Virus record (IMG/VR): IMGVR_UViG_3300044684_000278
Span: 62,001 to 126,000 of that record
Source: a virus
Length of the DNA stretch: 64,000 nucleotides
Reading direction: 5' to 3' (one strand)
Of the stretch, positions 28,858 through 39,002 are shown piece after piece. The number at the start of each line of letters is the position of its first letter. Position 1 is the first letter of the stretch. Under the pieces are notes generated by a model, which saw nothing but the letters and a program-made list of their open reading frames with translations, had not been told where the DNA came from and did not search any database. The position numbers and the translations under genes are program-made.

Positions 28858-29058
28858 ATGATGATCGTAGAAGAAGCTTTTGAGATTGGAGGTTTTGTCT
28901 ATCTCAAAACAGATCCCGAACAGTTAATCAGAGTTGTCACCGGTATCACCATCCGTCCTGGTGGCCTCTTAGAGTACAAAGTATCCAACGCAGATAACGA
29001 GACCACCCACTACGAGATTGAGCTCTCACTGGAGCCCAACATCCTTGCCAAGTGCTAA
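28858..29058 (+). CDS. Hypothetical 66-aa barrel-like protein
   Basis: FEIGGFVYLKTDPEQLIRVV TGITIRPGG, YKVSNADNETTHYEIELSL. This opening-strand pattern is that of small SH3-like phage proteins. Possibly related in style to the leftward small barrels, but it lacks their C-terminal helix. Confidence 0.6.
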   Translation: MMIVEEAFEIGGFVYLKTDPEQLIRVVTGITIRPGGLLEYKVSNADNETTHYEIELSLEPNILAKC

Positions 29059-29071
29059 CCATAGACTATAC

Positions 29072-29584
29072 ATGATCAGACTATTTGATGTACAGAACGG
29101 GAAAGTCATCCCCACTGAACACTGTTACACCCTATACTTTTTACGAAACATTATGAACGAATACCCGGAGGATTATCTCTCCATCTACCAGTATTTGTTC
29201 TATATGACCTGTCCCAACCCGGAGCTGAATCCCTTCTTTCATACCCCGGAATCAGATAAGGAGGAGCTCATCCTCCAGGAGGTGGGAGCAGAATTTTCCA
29301 CGGAAGACGAAACCATACAGCACGCCCTGGAAGTCACTGCCAAACTATACGAGACAGAGACCTCCCGTGCCTACTATGCCATGAAGAAAGCCCTGGACAA
29401 TATGTCCAGAGTGCTGGCCACAGAAGTGCCTACGTTTGGACGTGATGGTTCTGCAACAGATTTGCTTCGCATCATGGAAAAGTTTGATGCAGTCCGTCAG
29501 TCATTTAAGGGTGTATACAAGGATCTGCAGGAAGAACAGCAGACCAATGTCAGGGGGGGACAACGACTATCCTATGACAGTTGA
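29072..29584 (+). CDS. Conserved hypothetical protein preceding terL
   Basis: 170 aa from ATG 29072. Helical throughout (YFLRNIMNEYPEDYLSIYQY LFYM, SRAYYAMKKALDNMSRVLAT, LLRIMEKFDAVRQSFKGVYK). Position directly upstream of the terminase would fit a small-terminase-like or packaging adaptor role, but there is no visible HTH. Confidence 0.65.
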   Translation: MIRLFDVQNGKVIPTEHCYTLYFLRNIMNEYPEDYLSIYQYLFYMTCPNPELNPFFHTPESDKEELILQEVGAEFSTEDETIQHALEVTAKLYETETSRAYYAMKKALDNMSRVLATEVPTFGRDGSATDLLRIMEKFDAVRQSFKGVYKDLQEEQQTNVRGGQRLSYDS

Positions 29585-29607
29585 TACACCAAAGACCCTA
29601 ACCCTTA

Positions 29608-31839
29608 ATGACACCAAACCCAACAACCACCACACCCTACATTACTGTACCTGTTTACGACAATGACGTTAAGATCTGGACCTCAAGAGACTTTCAAACA
29701 AGAGAAGACTATACGGCCTTCGTTAAGAGCGTCTTTAAAGAACCTGGCCTCTATGAGTTTGATGAGACCTCTTTCCTCTTTAATGAGCAGGCCCGCTATT
29801 TTGAACAGCACGGGGTCTACCCAGGCAACCTCTCTCCCTTCAGAAGCAAGGACTTCATCAAGTACTGGGACGATCAGAAAGACAAGTGCAGAAAGGGCGT
29901 TATTTATCAGCATGGAGGAAAGACCTGGTACCTGACCAGGGACTACTACATGTGGCTGAACTTTCTTCCCATCTATGACAAGGAAGAAAAGAAGTTCGGC
30001 TTTGCCAAGGTCCGGGATGCACAGTACCACATGGCTCTTTACGAGCTGCTGGCGGAGCTGCACTACAAGCATTCCTGCATCCTTAAGAAACGTCAGATTG
30101 CCTCCTCTTATTTCCACATTGCCAAACTCCTCAACCAGTACTGGTTTGAGCAGGGTGCCGTCATGAAACTGGGTGCCAGCCTCAAAGATTATATCAATGA
30201 GAAGGGCTCCTGGAAGTTTCTGGACGAGTACCGTAACTTCCTCAACGAACATACGGCCTGGTACCGCCCTAATGAGCCCGACAAGGTCTTATCATGGCAA
30301 CAACGTATCAAAGTAAGGATCGGAGGCCGCGATACCTACAAGGGCTTAAAAAGCGTGTTTACGGGCATGTCCTTTGAGAAGGATGCCACTAATGGTGTAG
30401 GTGGTCCGGTAACCTACTTCTTCCATGAGGAAGCGGGTATCGCACCCAAGATGGACGAGACCTACGGGTATATGCGTCCTGCCATGAAATCCGGTATGAT
30501 TACTACCGGTATGTTCATAGCGGCAGGCTCCGTGGGTGATCTGGACCAGTGCGGTCCCTTGAAAAAATACATCCTGAACCCGGATGCCAACGATTTCTAT
30601 TCAGTAGAGACTGACCTACTGGATGATAAGGGCACGCTGGGCCGATCCGGGCTCTTTATTCCGGAGCAGTGGAGTATGCCTCCTTACATAGATGAATTTG
30701 GCAACAGCCTCGTTAAAGAGGCCCTGGATGCCCTGGATGCTTACTTTGCCCAATGCAAGCGTGATCTTGATCCTGCAGCCTACCAGCTGGAGCTCTCCCA
30801 GCACCCCCGCAACATTGCAGAAGCCTTTGCCTCCCGTAAGGAAGCCCTCTTCCCCATACACCTGGTGAGCCAGCAGCTCAGAAGGATCGAGGAGAAGCAA
30901 TACCCCTGTGAATACCTGGAGCTCTTTGAAACAGAGGGCGGGAAGATAGATGCCAGGGCTTCCCGAAAGATCCCCATCATGGAGTTCCCGATCTCTAAAA
31001 AGACGGAAGACAAAGAAGGCGTGATCTGTGTGTGGGAACGTCCCATGCAGAATGCTCCCTGGGGAACGTACTATGCTTCTGTGGATCCAGTGGGAGAAGG
31101 AAAGACCACAACCTCCGAGTCTCTCTGCTCCATCATCGTTTACAAGAATGCTATTGAAGTCACTAAAGATGAAGGCAACGGAAAAGTCTCCACCTACGTG
31201 GAAGGAGATAAAATAGTAGCCACCTGGTGCGGAAGGTTTGATGACTTAAAGAAAACCCATGAAAGATTGGAGTACATCATCCGCTGGTACAATGCCTGGA
31301 CCCTGGTGGAGAACAACGTCTCCCTGTTCATCCAGTACATGATCTCCAAGCGTATGCAACGCTTCCTGGTGCCCAAGGATCAGATCCTGTTCTTAAAGGA
31401 ACTGGGTTCCAACATGAACGTATACGCGGACTATGGCTGGAAGAATACTGGCACCATGTTCAAGAACCACCTGCTCTCTTATGGCATCCAGTTCATGGAA
31501 GAGGAGCTGGATCATGAATTTGACGAGAATGGAAAGATCCTGAGCACTGTCCGTGGTGTGGAAAGGATCCCTGATCCCATGATCCTCACGGAGGCCGGAG
31601 CCTACCATCACGGCCTCAACGTGGACCGCCTGGTATCCTACTGTTCCCTGGTAGCTTTTGTTCATATACAGCGGGCCAGCCGTGGTATGCAAAAACGTGT
31701 AGAAGTGACCCAGGATAAATTGGAGAATTCCTCTAAAATGAGTAAATTAAATATGAGCCCCTTCCGTCACATTGGAGGCTCTACCTCTACAAACAACAGC
31801 AGCTTTTTCAAGAGAAATCCCTTCAAGAATCTCCGCTAA
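29608..31839 (+). CDS. terL: Terminase large subunit
   Basis: 743 aa. N-terminal ATPase with a divergent Walker A KKRQIASS (K160-S167), Walker B VTYFFHEEAG (E274/E275 as the acidic pair), and nuclease domain with YYASVDPVGEG (D493) and ITEAG/D-rich motif III towards the end (ERIPDPMILTEAG). Length and motifs fit the crAss-like terminase. It drives genome packaging through the portal encoded next. The C-terminus ends NNSSFFKRNPFKNLR, a tail also seen in the scaffold-like protein. Confidence 0.9.
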   Translation: MTPNPTTTTPYITVPVYDNDVKIWTSRDFQTREDYTAFVKSVFKEPGLYEFDETSFLFNEQARYFEQHGVYPGNLSPFRSKDFIKYWDDQKDKCRKGVIYQHGGKTWYLTRDYYMWLNFLPIYDKEEKKFGFAKVRDAQYHMALYELLAELHYKHSCILKKRQIASSYFHIAKLLNQYWFEQGAVMKLGASLKDYINEKGSWKFLDEYRNFLNEHTAWYRPNEPDKVLSWQQRIKVRIGGRDTYKGLKSVFTGMSFEKDATNGVGGPVTYFFHEEAGIAPKMDETYGYMRPAMKSGMITTGMFIAAGSVGDLDQCGPLKKYILNPDANDFYSVETDLLDDKGTLGRSGLFIPEQWSMPPYIDEFGNSLVKEALDALDAYFAQCKRDLDPAAYQLELSQHPRNIAEAFASRKEALFPIHLVSQQLRRIEEKQYPCEYLELFETEGGKIDARASRKIPIMEFPISKKTEDKEGVICVWERPMQNAPWGTYYASVDPVGEGKTTTSESLCSIIVYKNAIEVTKDEGNGKVSTYVEGDKIVATWCGRFDDLKKTHERLEYIIRWYNAWTLVENNVSLFIQYMISKRMQRFLVPKDQILFLKELGSNMNVYADYGWKNTGTMFKNHLLSYGIQFMEEELDHEFDENGKILSTVRGVERIPDPMILTEAGAYHHGLNVDRLVSYCSLVAFVHIQRASRGMQKRVEVTQDKLENSSKMSKLNMSPFRHIGGSTSTNNSSFFKRNPFKNLR

Positions 31840-31863
31840 GAAGCCACCCTATAGAAACGAACC

Positions 31864-34599
31864 ATGCAGATATACAATGCCCTTGATTTAAAAAAGGGAG
31901 CCAAGACTGAGCTTAAAAGAATGGGTACCCTCACCCAGCCCGTACAGTTCCTGCCCCAGAAGGATAAGGATATTGAATGGAGTTCCTGGAATATGGACTG
32001 GCTGGAGTTCCAGGGAATGAAGCAGCTGAGGCGTAATGCCAAACGGCTAATGAAGAACTACAAGCTGGCCAAAGGTATTATTGATAAGTCCGACTACATC
32101 GTAGAGGATGACAATGAATACGGGGAGATGATTGACATTCTCACCAAAGAAGATGAATCTGCCCTGGAGCTGAAGTTCTACCCCATCATCCCCAATGTGA
32201 TCAACGTATTATGCACAGAGTTCTCCAAACGGGTCAGCAAGATCCAGTTCCGTGCCGTGGATGACATCTCCTACAATGAGATGCTGGAAGAGAAGCGGGC
32301 CATGATCGAGCAGACGCTGCTTGCGGAAGCAGAGCAGAAGATGCGGATCAAGCTCATGAACATGGGCCTGGCCGAAGACTCTGAGCAGGGCAAGCAGATG
32401 ATGGACCCACAGAACCTCAAGTCCCTTCCGGAGATCGAGCAGTTCTTCCAGAAAGACTACAGGTCTCTGCAGGAAGAGTGGGCTACCCACCAGTTTAAAA
32501 TAGACGAGCAGCGTTTCAAGATGCAGGAGCTGGAAGAGCGCGGCTTCAGGGACATGCTGATCACAGACCGTGAGTTCTGGCATTTCCAGATGTATGAGGA
32601 TGACTATGAAGTGGAGCTGTGGAACCCACTGCTTACCTTCTATCACAAGTCTCCTGATGTACGCTACGTATCCAATGGGAACTACGTGGGCAAGATGGAT
32701 ATGATGTCCATCCCAGATGTGATTGACAAATATGGCTGGATGATGACCCAGGACCAGTTAGAGTCCCTGGAGGCCATCTACCCGGTACGATCTGCCGGTT
32801 ATAACATGCCGGGTGTGCAGAATGATGGCAGCTTCTATGATGCTACCCGTTCCCACGAATGGAACACCCAGATGCCATCCCTGGGCATGAGGCAGTTCAC
32901 TTCCATGTATGACAATGCCATGCCTAACGGGGACATCGTCAACTGGATCCTGGGAGAGAGTGAAGACCTCTTTGACCACGGTAACTCCTGGCTTTTAAGG
33001 GTCACCACCGTATACTGGAAAAGCCAGCGTAAGGTGGGCCACCTGACCAAGATCACCGAAGACGGCCAGCTGATCCAGGACATTGTCACTGAGGATTACA
33101 AGGTGACCGACAAGCCTGTGTACAACACGGCTGTTTATAAAACAAAGACAAAAGACAACCTCATATTTGGGGAACACATAGACTGGATCTGGATCAACGA
33201 GGTATGGGGCGGGGTCAAGATCGGCCCTAACCGTCCGGCCTACTGGGGCACCAGCAATCCTGGGGGGATCAACCCGATCTACCTGGGCCTGAAAGGTGGC
33301 CAGCCAGGAAGACTTCCTTTCCAGTTCAAGGGGGACGATAACCTTTACGGATGCAAGCTTCCGGTTGAAGGTGCTGTCTTCTCTGACCGCAACACCAAAT
33401 CTGTCGCTCTGGTAGATACCATGAAGCCGTATCAGATTGCCTATAACGTAGTAAATAATCAGATTGCTGACATACTCGTGGATGAACTGGGTACCGTGAT
33501 CCTTTTGGATCAGAATGCCCTTCCACGCCACTCTCTGGGAGAAGACTGGGGCAAGAACAACCTGGCCAAGGCTTATGTAGCCATGAAGAATTTCCAGATG
33601 CTGCCACTGGATACAACCATTACAAACACGGAAAATGCCCTCAACTTTCAACACTATAGTGTCCTCAACCTGGAACAGACTCAGAGGCTTATGTCTCGTG
33701 TTCAGCTTGCAACTTATTTTAAGAACCAGGCGTTTGAAGTCATCGGGATCAACCCACAAAGAATGGGGCAGCAGATCTCTCAGGAGACAGCAACAGGTGT
33801 GGAACAAGCCCTGAATGCCAGCTATGCCCAGACAGAGATTTACTTTACCCAGCACAGTGACTATTTGATGCCAAGGGTCCACCAGATGCGGACCGACCTG
33901 GCCCAGTACTACCACTCTACCAAGCCTTCCATAAGGCTGCAGTATATCACCTCCAATGATGAGAAGGTGAACTTCCAGATCAACGGGACCAAGCTCCTGA
34001 TGAGGGACTTCAACATCTTCTGTACGACCAATGTCAATGCCCGTGCCATCATGGAGCAGATGAAGCAGCTCGTGCTGAATAATAATACCATGGGTGCTTC
34101 TGTGTATGACCTGGGCAATGTGATCAAGGCAGACTCTGTGGCGGAACTGACCTCAGTACTGAAAGCAGCAGAACAGAAAGCCAATGCCATCCGCCAGGAG
34201 CAGCAGCAGCATGAACAACAGATGCAGCAACAACAACTCCAGAGCCAGGAGCAGCAGAAACAAATGCAGCTGCAATGGGATGCGGACCAGGCAGACAAGA
34301 ACCGCCAGAAGGACATCATGGTGGCCGAGATCCGCGCAGCCGGTATGGGTGCAGGCGTAGACCTGAATAACAATGCCCAGAATGACTACATGGATGCCCT
34401 CCAGCAGATAGAAGCCTCCAGGCAGTATCAGGATACCATGGACTTTAAACGCCAGCAGGAATCCAACAAGCTGATCCAGGCTGATCAGAAGAACCAATTG
34501 GAACGGGAAAAGCTTCAGGCCCAGAGGGAACGTGACCGCACAGCCCTGGAAGTGGCCCGAACCAATAAGAACAAGTTTGACAAACCCAAAGGGAAGTAA
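31864..34599 (+). CDS. Portal protein
   Basis: 911 aa. WSSWNMDWLEFQGMKQLRRN AKRLMKNYKLAKGII near the start is characteristic of crAss-like portals. Long helical and beta regions follow, then a Gln-rich coiled coil (QQHEQQMQQQQLQSQEQQKQ) and a charged C-terminal helix corresponding to the portal barrel. Forms the dodecameric packaging vertex. Position after terL supports the call. Confidence 0.88.
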   Translation: MQIYNALDLKKGAKTELKRMGTLTQPVQFLPQKDKDIEWSSWNMDWLEFQGMKQLRRNAKRLMKNYKLAKGIIDKSDYIVEDDNEYGEMIDILTKEDESALELKFYPIIPNVINVLCTEFSKRVSKIQFRAVDDISYNEMLEEKRAMIEQTLLAEAEQKMRIKLMNMGLAEDSEQGKQMMDPQNLKSLPEIEQFFQKDYRSLQEEWATHQFKIDEQRFKMQELEERGFRDMLITDREFWHFQMYEDDYEVELWNPLLTFYHKSPDVRYVSNGNYVGKMDMMSIPDVIDKYGWMMTQDQLESLEAIYPVRSAGYNMPGVQNDGSFYDATRSHEWNTQMPSLGMRQFTSMYDNAMPNGDIVNWILGESEDLFDHGNSWLLRVTTVYWKSQRKVGHLTKITEDGQLIQDIVTEDYKVTDKPVYNTAVYKTKTKDNLIFGEHIDWIWINEVWGGVKIGPNRPAYWGTSNPGGINPIYLGLKGGQPGRLPFQFKGDDNLYGCKLPVEGAVFSDRNTKSVALVDTMKPYQIAYNVVNNQIADILVDELGTVILLDQNALPRHSLGEDWGKNNLAKAYVAMKNFQMLPLDTTITNTENALNFQHYSVLNLEQTQRLMSRVQLATYFKNQAFEVIGINPQRMGQQISQETATGVEQALNASYAQTEIYFTQHSDYLMPRVHQMRTDLAQYYHSTKPSIRLQYITSNDEKVNFQINGTKLLMRDFNIFCTTNVNARAIMEQMKQLVLNNNTMGASVYDLGNVIKADSVAELTSVLKAAEQKANAIRQEQQQHEQQMQQQQLQSQEQQKQMQLQWDADQADKNRQKDIMVAEIRAAGMGAGVDLNNNAQNDYMDALQQIEASRQYQDTMDFKRQQESNKLIQADQKNQLEREKLQAQRERDRTALEVARTNKNKFDKPKGK

Positions 34600-34679
34600 A
34601 ACATATTATAGCCATATGATCCGCCCCTCAGCTCTACAAGATGCCATAATTCTACAAGTACCCTAAATTTTTAGAGTTT

Positions 34680-34704
34680 AAAATAGTATATTCTATTGTA
34701 GAGA
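34680..34704 (+). promoter_or_regulatory. AGTATATT-type promoter element
   Basis: GAGTTTAAAATAGTATATTC then TATTGTAGAG, 30 bp upstream of the gene at 34734. TTCTACA elements at 34633 and 34650 lie just upstream. Confidence 0.62.
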
Positions 34705-34733
34705 TACACAAAGAGACCAACAACCAACACCCT

Positions 34734-36023
34734 ATGCCAGACGTAACCACTAATGTTAAACAGGTTGATGTAGACCTGGATAATATAGACTCATGGTTAG
34801 GTGCTCCCGGATCTGACAACATCCTAACTCCAACCAGTGAAGATAAAACAAAGCCAGCCGAGGCAGCTAAACCAAACTTTTTCTCTAACAAGCCGGTTGA
34901 TCTCGGATTCATTGATAATGAAGATGAAGACCAGCCAGAACCTGTTAAGGACCCAGAGAACCAGAATCCACCAGCAGATGCTCCTCCTGTAAAGGTTGAT
35001 GACATCCTGAATGAGCTGGAGACAGCTGAGAATGACGAGGATCCGGAGAAGAAAAAACCAGGAAGGCCTAAGACTGAAAAGAACGGCCTGATTGAGTTCT
35101 TTAAAAAGCGGATTGAATCCAAGGAGATGTTTGCCTTTGATGATTATGATGAGGAAAAACAGTCCCTTGATGAATACTTAGGCTCTTTGTCTGAGAAGGA
35201 TCTGGACGAGCTGTACACAGCCAACATCACCCAGATCAAGGAAGACATTGCCAGTCAGACCCCAAAGGAATTCTTTGAATCCCTTCCACAGGAGCTGCAG
35301 TACGCTGCCAAGTATGTGGCTGACGGAGGTCAGGACCTTAAAGGTCTCTTCCAGGCCCTTGCTCATGTGGAGCAGACCAGGGAATTGGACCCTTCCAATG
35401 ACGGTGACCAGGAGTCCATCGTAAGAAATTACCTGCAGGCTACCAAGTTCGGTACACCGGAGGAGATTGACGAAGAGATTGTTACCTGGAAAGACCTGGG
35501 AGTGCTGGGTAAGAAAGCAGGCCAGTTCAAACCGAAACTGGACAAGATGCAGGAAGAGATCGTGGCCCAGAAGCTTGCCGAGCAGGAAAAGCAGAAGCAG
35601 CAGCAACAACAGGCCGTGAAAGAATACATGGACAATGTATTTGAAGCCCTCCGCCCAGGAGAGATCAATGGTCTGAAGCTGGATAAGAACACACAGGCAA
35701 AACTGTATTCCGGTTTAACCCAGGCACAGTATCCATCTATGAGTGGCCGTCCTACCAACCTGTTGGGACACTTACTGGAAAAGCACCAGTTCGTAGAGCC
35801 TAACTACCAGCTGATCGCTGAAGCCCTGTGGCTGCTCTCTGATCCGGATGACTACCGGAAGAGCCTTGCCAAGACAGGACAGAACCAGGCAGCTGCAGAC
35901 ATTTCCCGCAAGCTGAAAACAGAACAGCAGCGTAAACAGCCCTCTACCAACACACTGGAAGATCAGGAGGAAAACAAGACCCGCAGGATCCCACGTCAGA
36001 ACAACAGCTTTTTTAAAAGATAA
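34734..36023 (+). CDS. Acidic scaffold-like protein before the major capsid gene
   Basis: 429 aa, very acidic. Disordered N-terminal ~130 residues (NEDEDQPEPVKDPENQNPPA), then helical segments (LDKMQEEIVAQKLAEQEKQK QQQQ). It sits directly upstream of the major capsid gene, where scaffolding proteins are usually found, and has the composition of one. The C-terminus RRIPRQNNSFFKR matches the end of the terminase (NNSSFFKRNP). Internal scaffold or capsid-associated protein; function inferred from position and composition. Confidence 0.65.
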   Translation: MPDVTTNVKQVDVDLDNIDSWLGAPGSDNILTPTSEDKTKPAEAAKPNFFSNKPVDLGFIDNEDEDQPEPVKDPENQNPPADAPPVKVDDILNELETAENDEDPEKKKPGRPKTEKNGLIEFFKKRIESKEMFAFDDYDEEKQSLDEYLGSLSEKDLDELYTANITQIKEDIASQTPKEFFESLPQELQYAAKYVADGGQDLKGLFQALAHVEQTRELDPSNDGDQESIVRNYLQATKFGTPEEIDEEIVTWKDLGVLGKKAGQFKPKLDKMQEEIVAQKLAEQEKQKQQQQQAVKEYMDNVFEALRPGEINGLKLDKNTQAKLYSGLTQAQYPSMSGRPTNLLGHLLEKHQFVEPNYQLIAEALWLLSDPDDYRKSLAKTGQNQAAADISRKLKTEQQRKQPSTNTLEDQEENKTRRIPRQNNSFFKR

Positions 36024-36065
36024 TAACCCAAGAACCCTTAACCCTATTAAACAACCCTAAACCCT

Positions 36066-37688
36066 ATGTCAACACCAGTATTGAATAATGGTATATTCCT
36101 GCGTGACACGAACTATTCTACGAGTTCCCACGTAGACTCTTACCACTTATCCAACATGTTGAAATCAGCAGAACCCCAGGATCTCGGACCTGTAGATCTT
36201 TGGGCCATGGTACAAAAGGTAGAAATGCCTTTGTATCAGATGAGTTCATTTGGCGGAAAGAATGTTATTGAAGTCAATAACATGCGTGGAGAGTACAAAT
36301 GGCAGGTGCCAATTGTGCAGGATCTACCTTACATCGTTGAAGACATTGAGCCAGCTAACAACCAGAAAGGTGTGGATGGCCAGTCCTTCAAACTCAAAAT
36401 TAACAAACGTGCCTTTGGTCACGGTGACATCATCACCTATGATAAGTACAATGGTGCGGAAATCTACATCACCAATGATGACATCATCCCTTCTGGAGAT
36501 GGCTTCATCTACACCGTGCAGTTAGTCAACAATGACAACCTGAAATTCCTGGACAACAAGTATCTCCGTGTTGGTACCAAGGTATTCCGTAAAGGTTCTG
36601 CCCGCTCTGGTGAGTATGGAGAGCGTTTCTCAGACCTGGGTAACGTATCAAGCGGCTTCCGTGAGTTCTACAACTACGTAGGTGGTGCTGAAGCTCACGT
36701 ACACTATTCAATCAGTACCCAGGCGGATCTGATGATGAAGGGTGGCATGAACGCTGACGGTACAGTGCCTGTAGTGGAGCTCTGGAGAAACTTTGACAAG
36801 GGTATTGATCCTTCCATCACTTCCCTGGAGGACATGGCTTCCAAACTGGGTAAAGACTATGTGAAGAAAGCTTACCAGAACGGTAGCCTGTCACGCAGCT
36901 TCTTAACTACCCTGGAGGCAGCTCACTTAACCAAGATCTCTAATGACATCGAGACCTACCTCATGTGGGGTCAGGGTGGCCGCATCAAAACTGACGGTCC
37001 GGATGATGTTCGTCTGAGCGTTGGTTTGTGGAAGCAGCTGGATAACTCTTACAAGCGGATCTTCAACAAGGGTTCTTTCACCCTGGATCTGTTCAAGACT
37101 GAGCTGTTCAACTTCTACAATGGTAAAGTGGAGTTCAAAGGTCCGGATCCGAAACGCAAGATCGTAGTTCAAACTGGTATGGCCGGTATGAAACTCGTGA
37201 ACGAGGCTATCAAGAAAGAGGCTATCAACTCTGGCTTGGTGATCAATGCTTCTGACATCGGTGCCATCACTGGTAAAGGCATGGACCTGAACTTCGGTTA
37301 TGCATACACTCAATACGTGATCCCATTCCTGGCAAACGTACAGTTCGTGCTGAACCCTGCCTTTGACAATGTTCATACCAATGACATTGAGAACCCGATC
37401 ATAGATGGTTTCCCTCTGAGCTCTTACAACTTCATCATCTTTGACATCACTGACAACACCCAGGACAACATCTTCCTTCTGAAGAGGAAATGGGACAATC
37501 AGTTAAGATGGTGGTATCAGAACGGTACTATGGACTACATGGGCCGTACAGCAGGATTCCAGTCTAACGGCAACTTCACCGGTTACAAAGTCTTCATGAC
37601 TCAAACCATGCCAGCCATCTGGGTGAAGGACCCAACTAAAGTATTGAAGTTAGTAATGAGAAACCCAATCACTGGCGGATCATTCTAA
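36066..37688 (+). CDS. Major capsid protein (HK97 fold)
   Basis: 540 aa. DLGPVDLWAMVQKVEMPLYQ, KINKRAFGHGDIITYDKYNG, SQADLMMKGGMNADG-type N-domain, helical spine (NGSLSRSFLTTLEAAHLTKI), and a long C-terminal beta region ending in LKLVMRNPITGGSF. Fits the crAss-like capsid protein in length and context (after portal and scaffold-like genes). Highest-copy virion protein; the ~240-bp structured region downstream may stabilise its mRNA. Confidence 0.85.
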   Translation: MSTPVLNNGIFLRDTNYSTSSHVDSYHLSNMLKSAEPQDLGPVDLWAMVQKVEMPLYQMSSFGGKNVIEVNNMRGEYKWQVPIVQDLPYIVEDIEPANNQKGVDGQSFKLKINKRAFGHGDIITYDKYNGAEIYITNDDIIPSGDGFIYTVQLVNNDNLKFLDNKYLRVGTKVFRKGSARSGEYGERFSDLGNVSSGFREFYNYVGGAEAHVHYSISTQADLMMKGGMNADGTVPVVELWRNFDKGIDPSITSLEDMASKLGKDYVKKAYQNGSLSRSFLTTLEAAHLTKISNDIETYLMWGQGGRIKTDGPDDVRLSVGLWKQLDNSYKRIFNKGSFTLDLFKTELFNFYNGKVEFKGPDPKRKIVVQTGMAGMKLVNEAIKKEAINSGLVINASDIGAITGKGMDLNFGYAYTQYVIPFLANVQFVLNPAFDNVHTNDIENPIIDGFPLSSYNFIIFDITDNTQDNIFLLKRKWDNQLRWWYQNGTMDYMGRTAGFQSNGNFTGYKVFMTQTMPAIWVKDPTKVLKLVMRNPITGGSF

Positions 37689-37701
37689 GATACTAATGCA
37701 G

Positions 37702-37904
37702 CGGGGGAGTGAACTAAAGCTCCCCCTGTCCTGCAAATAGTTGATCCAACCCCGTATCACTATTGAATAACCCTAAACCTTACATCCTGTAACAAGCACG
37801 TCTTAGAAAAGTTTGCAACTTTTTACAGGATCCAAAAAGAAAATAAGGCAGGGGCTGCGTATGGACAAGCTGGAGAAGCAGTACAACGCCCCGGACAGCC
37901 TTAT
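37702..37904 (+). ncRNA. Structured region after the capsid gene
   Basis: 236 bp without a gene holds three stem-loops: GGGGGAG-N10-CTCCCCC; TCCTGTAA (37785-37792) pairing with TTACAGGA (37823-37830) around AAAAGTT-TGC-AACTTTT; and ATAAGGC-A-GGGGC (37843-37855) pairing with GCCCC (37888-37892) and GCCTTAT (37898-37904). A 16-codon frame inside (37861) is probably not a gene. Terminator complex, processing site or small RNA. Confidence 0.5.
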
Positions 37905-37924
37905 ATCTTAACCAACAACCAACA

Positions 37925-38941
37925 ATGAGTGTTACTATCGTAGAGAAATACCCTCAGAACAAGAGACGTACTTCAGTAGCTGTACGTCCGTTCTTTGATC
38001 CCAGGGTAGAGAATATGGGACTTCAGAACTATGGTCTAAGTCTTTTTGACGGGGCCATGCACATTGAGCAGCTGGCCTGCCTGGAGATCAACGGTATCAA
38101 AAGATACCTCACCGGCTTAAACGAGTTTGCTCCTGAACTCCTGGACCTGGATCCTGAGGAAAGAGAAGCCAAGATCCGCAACATCCGGGAGACCGTATCA
38201 CACCTGGAAAAGGTGCTTGCCTCCAACGTGGTAAAGCCAGAAGATGCAGAGTTCTGGAATAAGGTAAGGCTTCTGAAGCCTGACAATGCCGAGTTCTGGG
38301 ATAAGATAGAGATCAAAGCTGGTAATGACCCTTTGTTCCTGGATCCTGAAAAAGATCCTTATGATCTGATCAAGCTCTATGCTATTGAAGCTGGTGGTTT
38401 CTCAATCGTAGCCAGAAGCCTGGAACATGCCCGCCAGCAACCCACTCCTCCTAAGTTTTACTTAGACAAGCTGGAAGAAACCGCATCAGCCAACACAGAA
38501 GTTAAGAAACTGCGTAACAAAGCTGCAGCTGAACTCCAGAAGTTATTTGACAAGAATACCAACAAACTGTTCTACGTGGCCAAGGTACTGGATCCTAACA
38601 GTGCCCAGTACAAGAAATCCACTCCTAATGATATTGTCTATGACAACATGGATAAATACATCAACGGAGAACTGGTTGACAAGGATAAAAAGAAAACAGC
38701 TGCACGCTTCCTGGAAGTGGCCAACCTGGATATGGAATCCTTAAAGATCCGTGCCATTGTGAAGGATGCCAACTTCTACCGGTTCATAGCAACCAAGGCA
38801 GATGGATTCATCTACCACATGGAGAAACAGCTGATGATGGGCCGCACGCCAACAGACGTAGCAGAGTTCTTAAAGAACCCTCTCAACGAGGAGGCCCTGG
38901 TAGACCTTACCAAGAAAGTAGAAAAGTACTGGAACCAGTAA
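37925..38941 (+). CDS. Conserved virion-associated hypothetical protein
   Basis: 338 aa, follows the capsid gene as in crAss-like phages. An internal duplication is visible: VKPEDAEFWNKV and LKPDNAEFWDKI. Helical and charged (ARFLEVANLDMESLKIRAIV) with tail TKKVEKYWNQ. Terminator downstream. Probable head-related protein. Confidence 0.68.
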   Translation: MSVTIVEKYPQNKRRTSVAVRPFFDPRVENMGLQNYGLSLFDGAMHIEQLACLEINGIKRYLTGLNEFAPELLDLDPEEREAKIRNIRETVSHLEKVLASNVVKPEDAEFWNKVRLLKPDNAEFWDKIEIKAGNDPLFLDPEKDPYDLIKLYAIEAGGFSIVARSLEHARQQPTPPKFYLDKLEETASANTEVKKLRNKAAAELQKLFDKNTNKLFYVAKVLDPNSAQYKKSTPNDIVYDNMDKYINGELVDKDKKKTAARFLEVANLDMESLKIRAIVKDANFYRFIATKADGFIYHMEKQLMMGRTPTDVAEFLKNPLNEEALVDLTKKVEKYWNQ

Positions 38942-38952
38942 GAAGATAACAT

Positions 38953-38997
38953 ACCCCGGATGCCTCTGATCCAAGCACACTCTCCGGGGTCTTTTTC
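38953..38997 (+). terminator. Intrinsic terminator
   Basis: ACCCCGG-N24-CCGGGGT followed by CTTTTT. The same stem sequence is used at 53,923-53,950. Confidence 0.8.
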
Positions 38998-39002
38998 ACC
39001 CT

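Noticed and set aside
32995-33915. Long open frame (306 codons) on the minus strand inside the portal gene
   Set aside because: Antisense to a well-supported portal gene; composition is that of a codon shadow, and no ribosome binding site or operon context exists.
37861-37911. 16-codon frame after the capsid gene (MDKLEKQYNAPDSLIS)
   Set aside because: Lies in the loop of a strong stem with no ribosome binding site; more likely part of a structured RNA.
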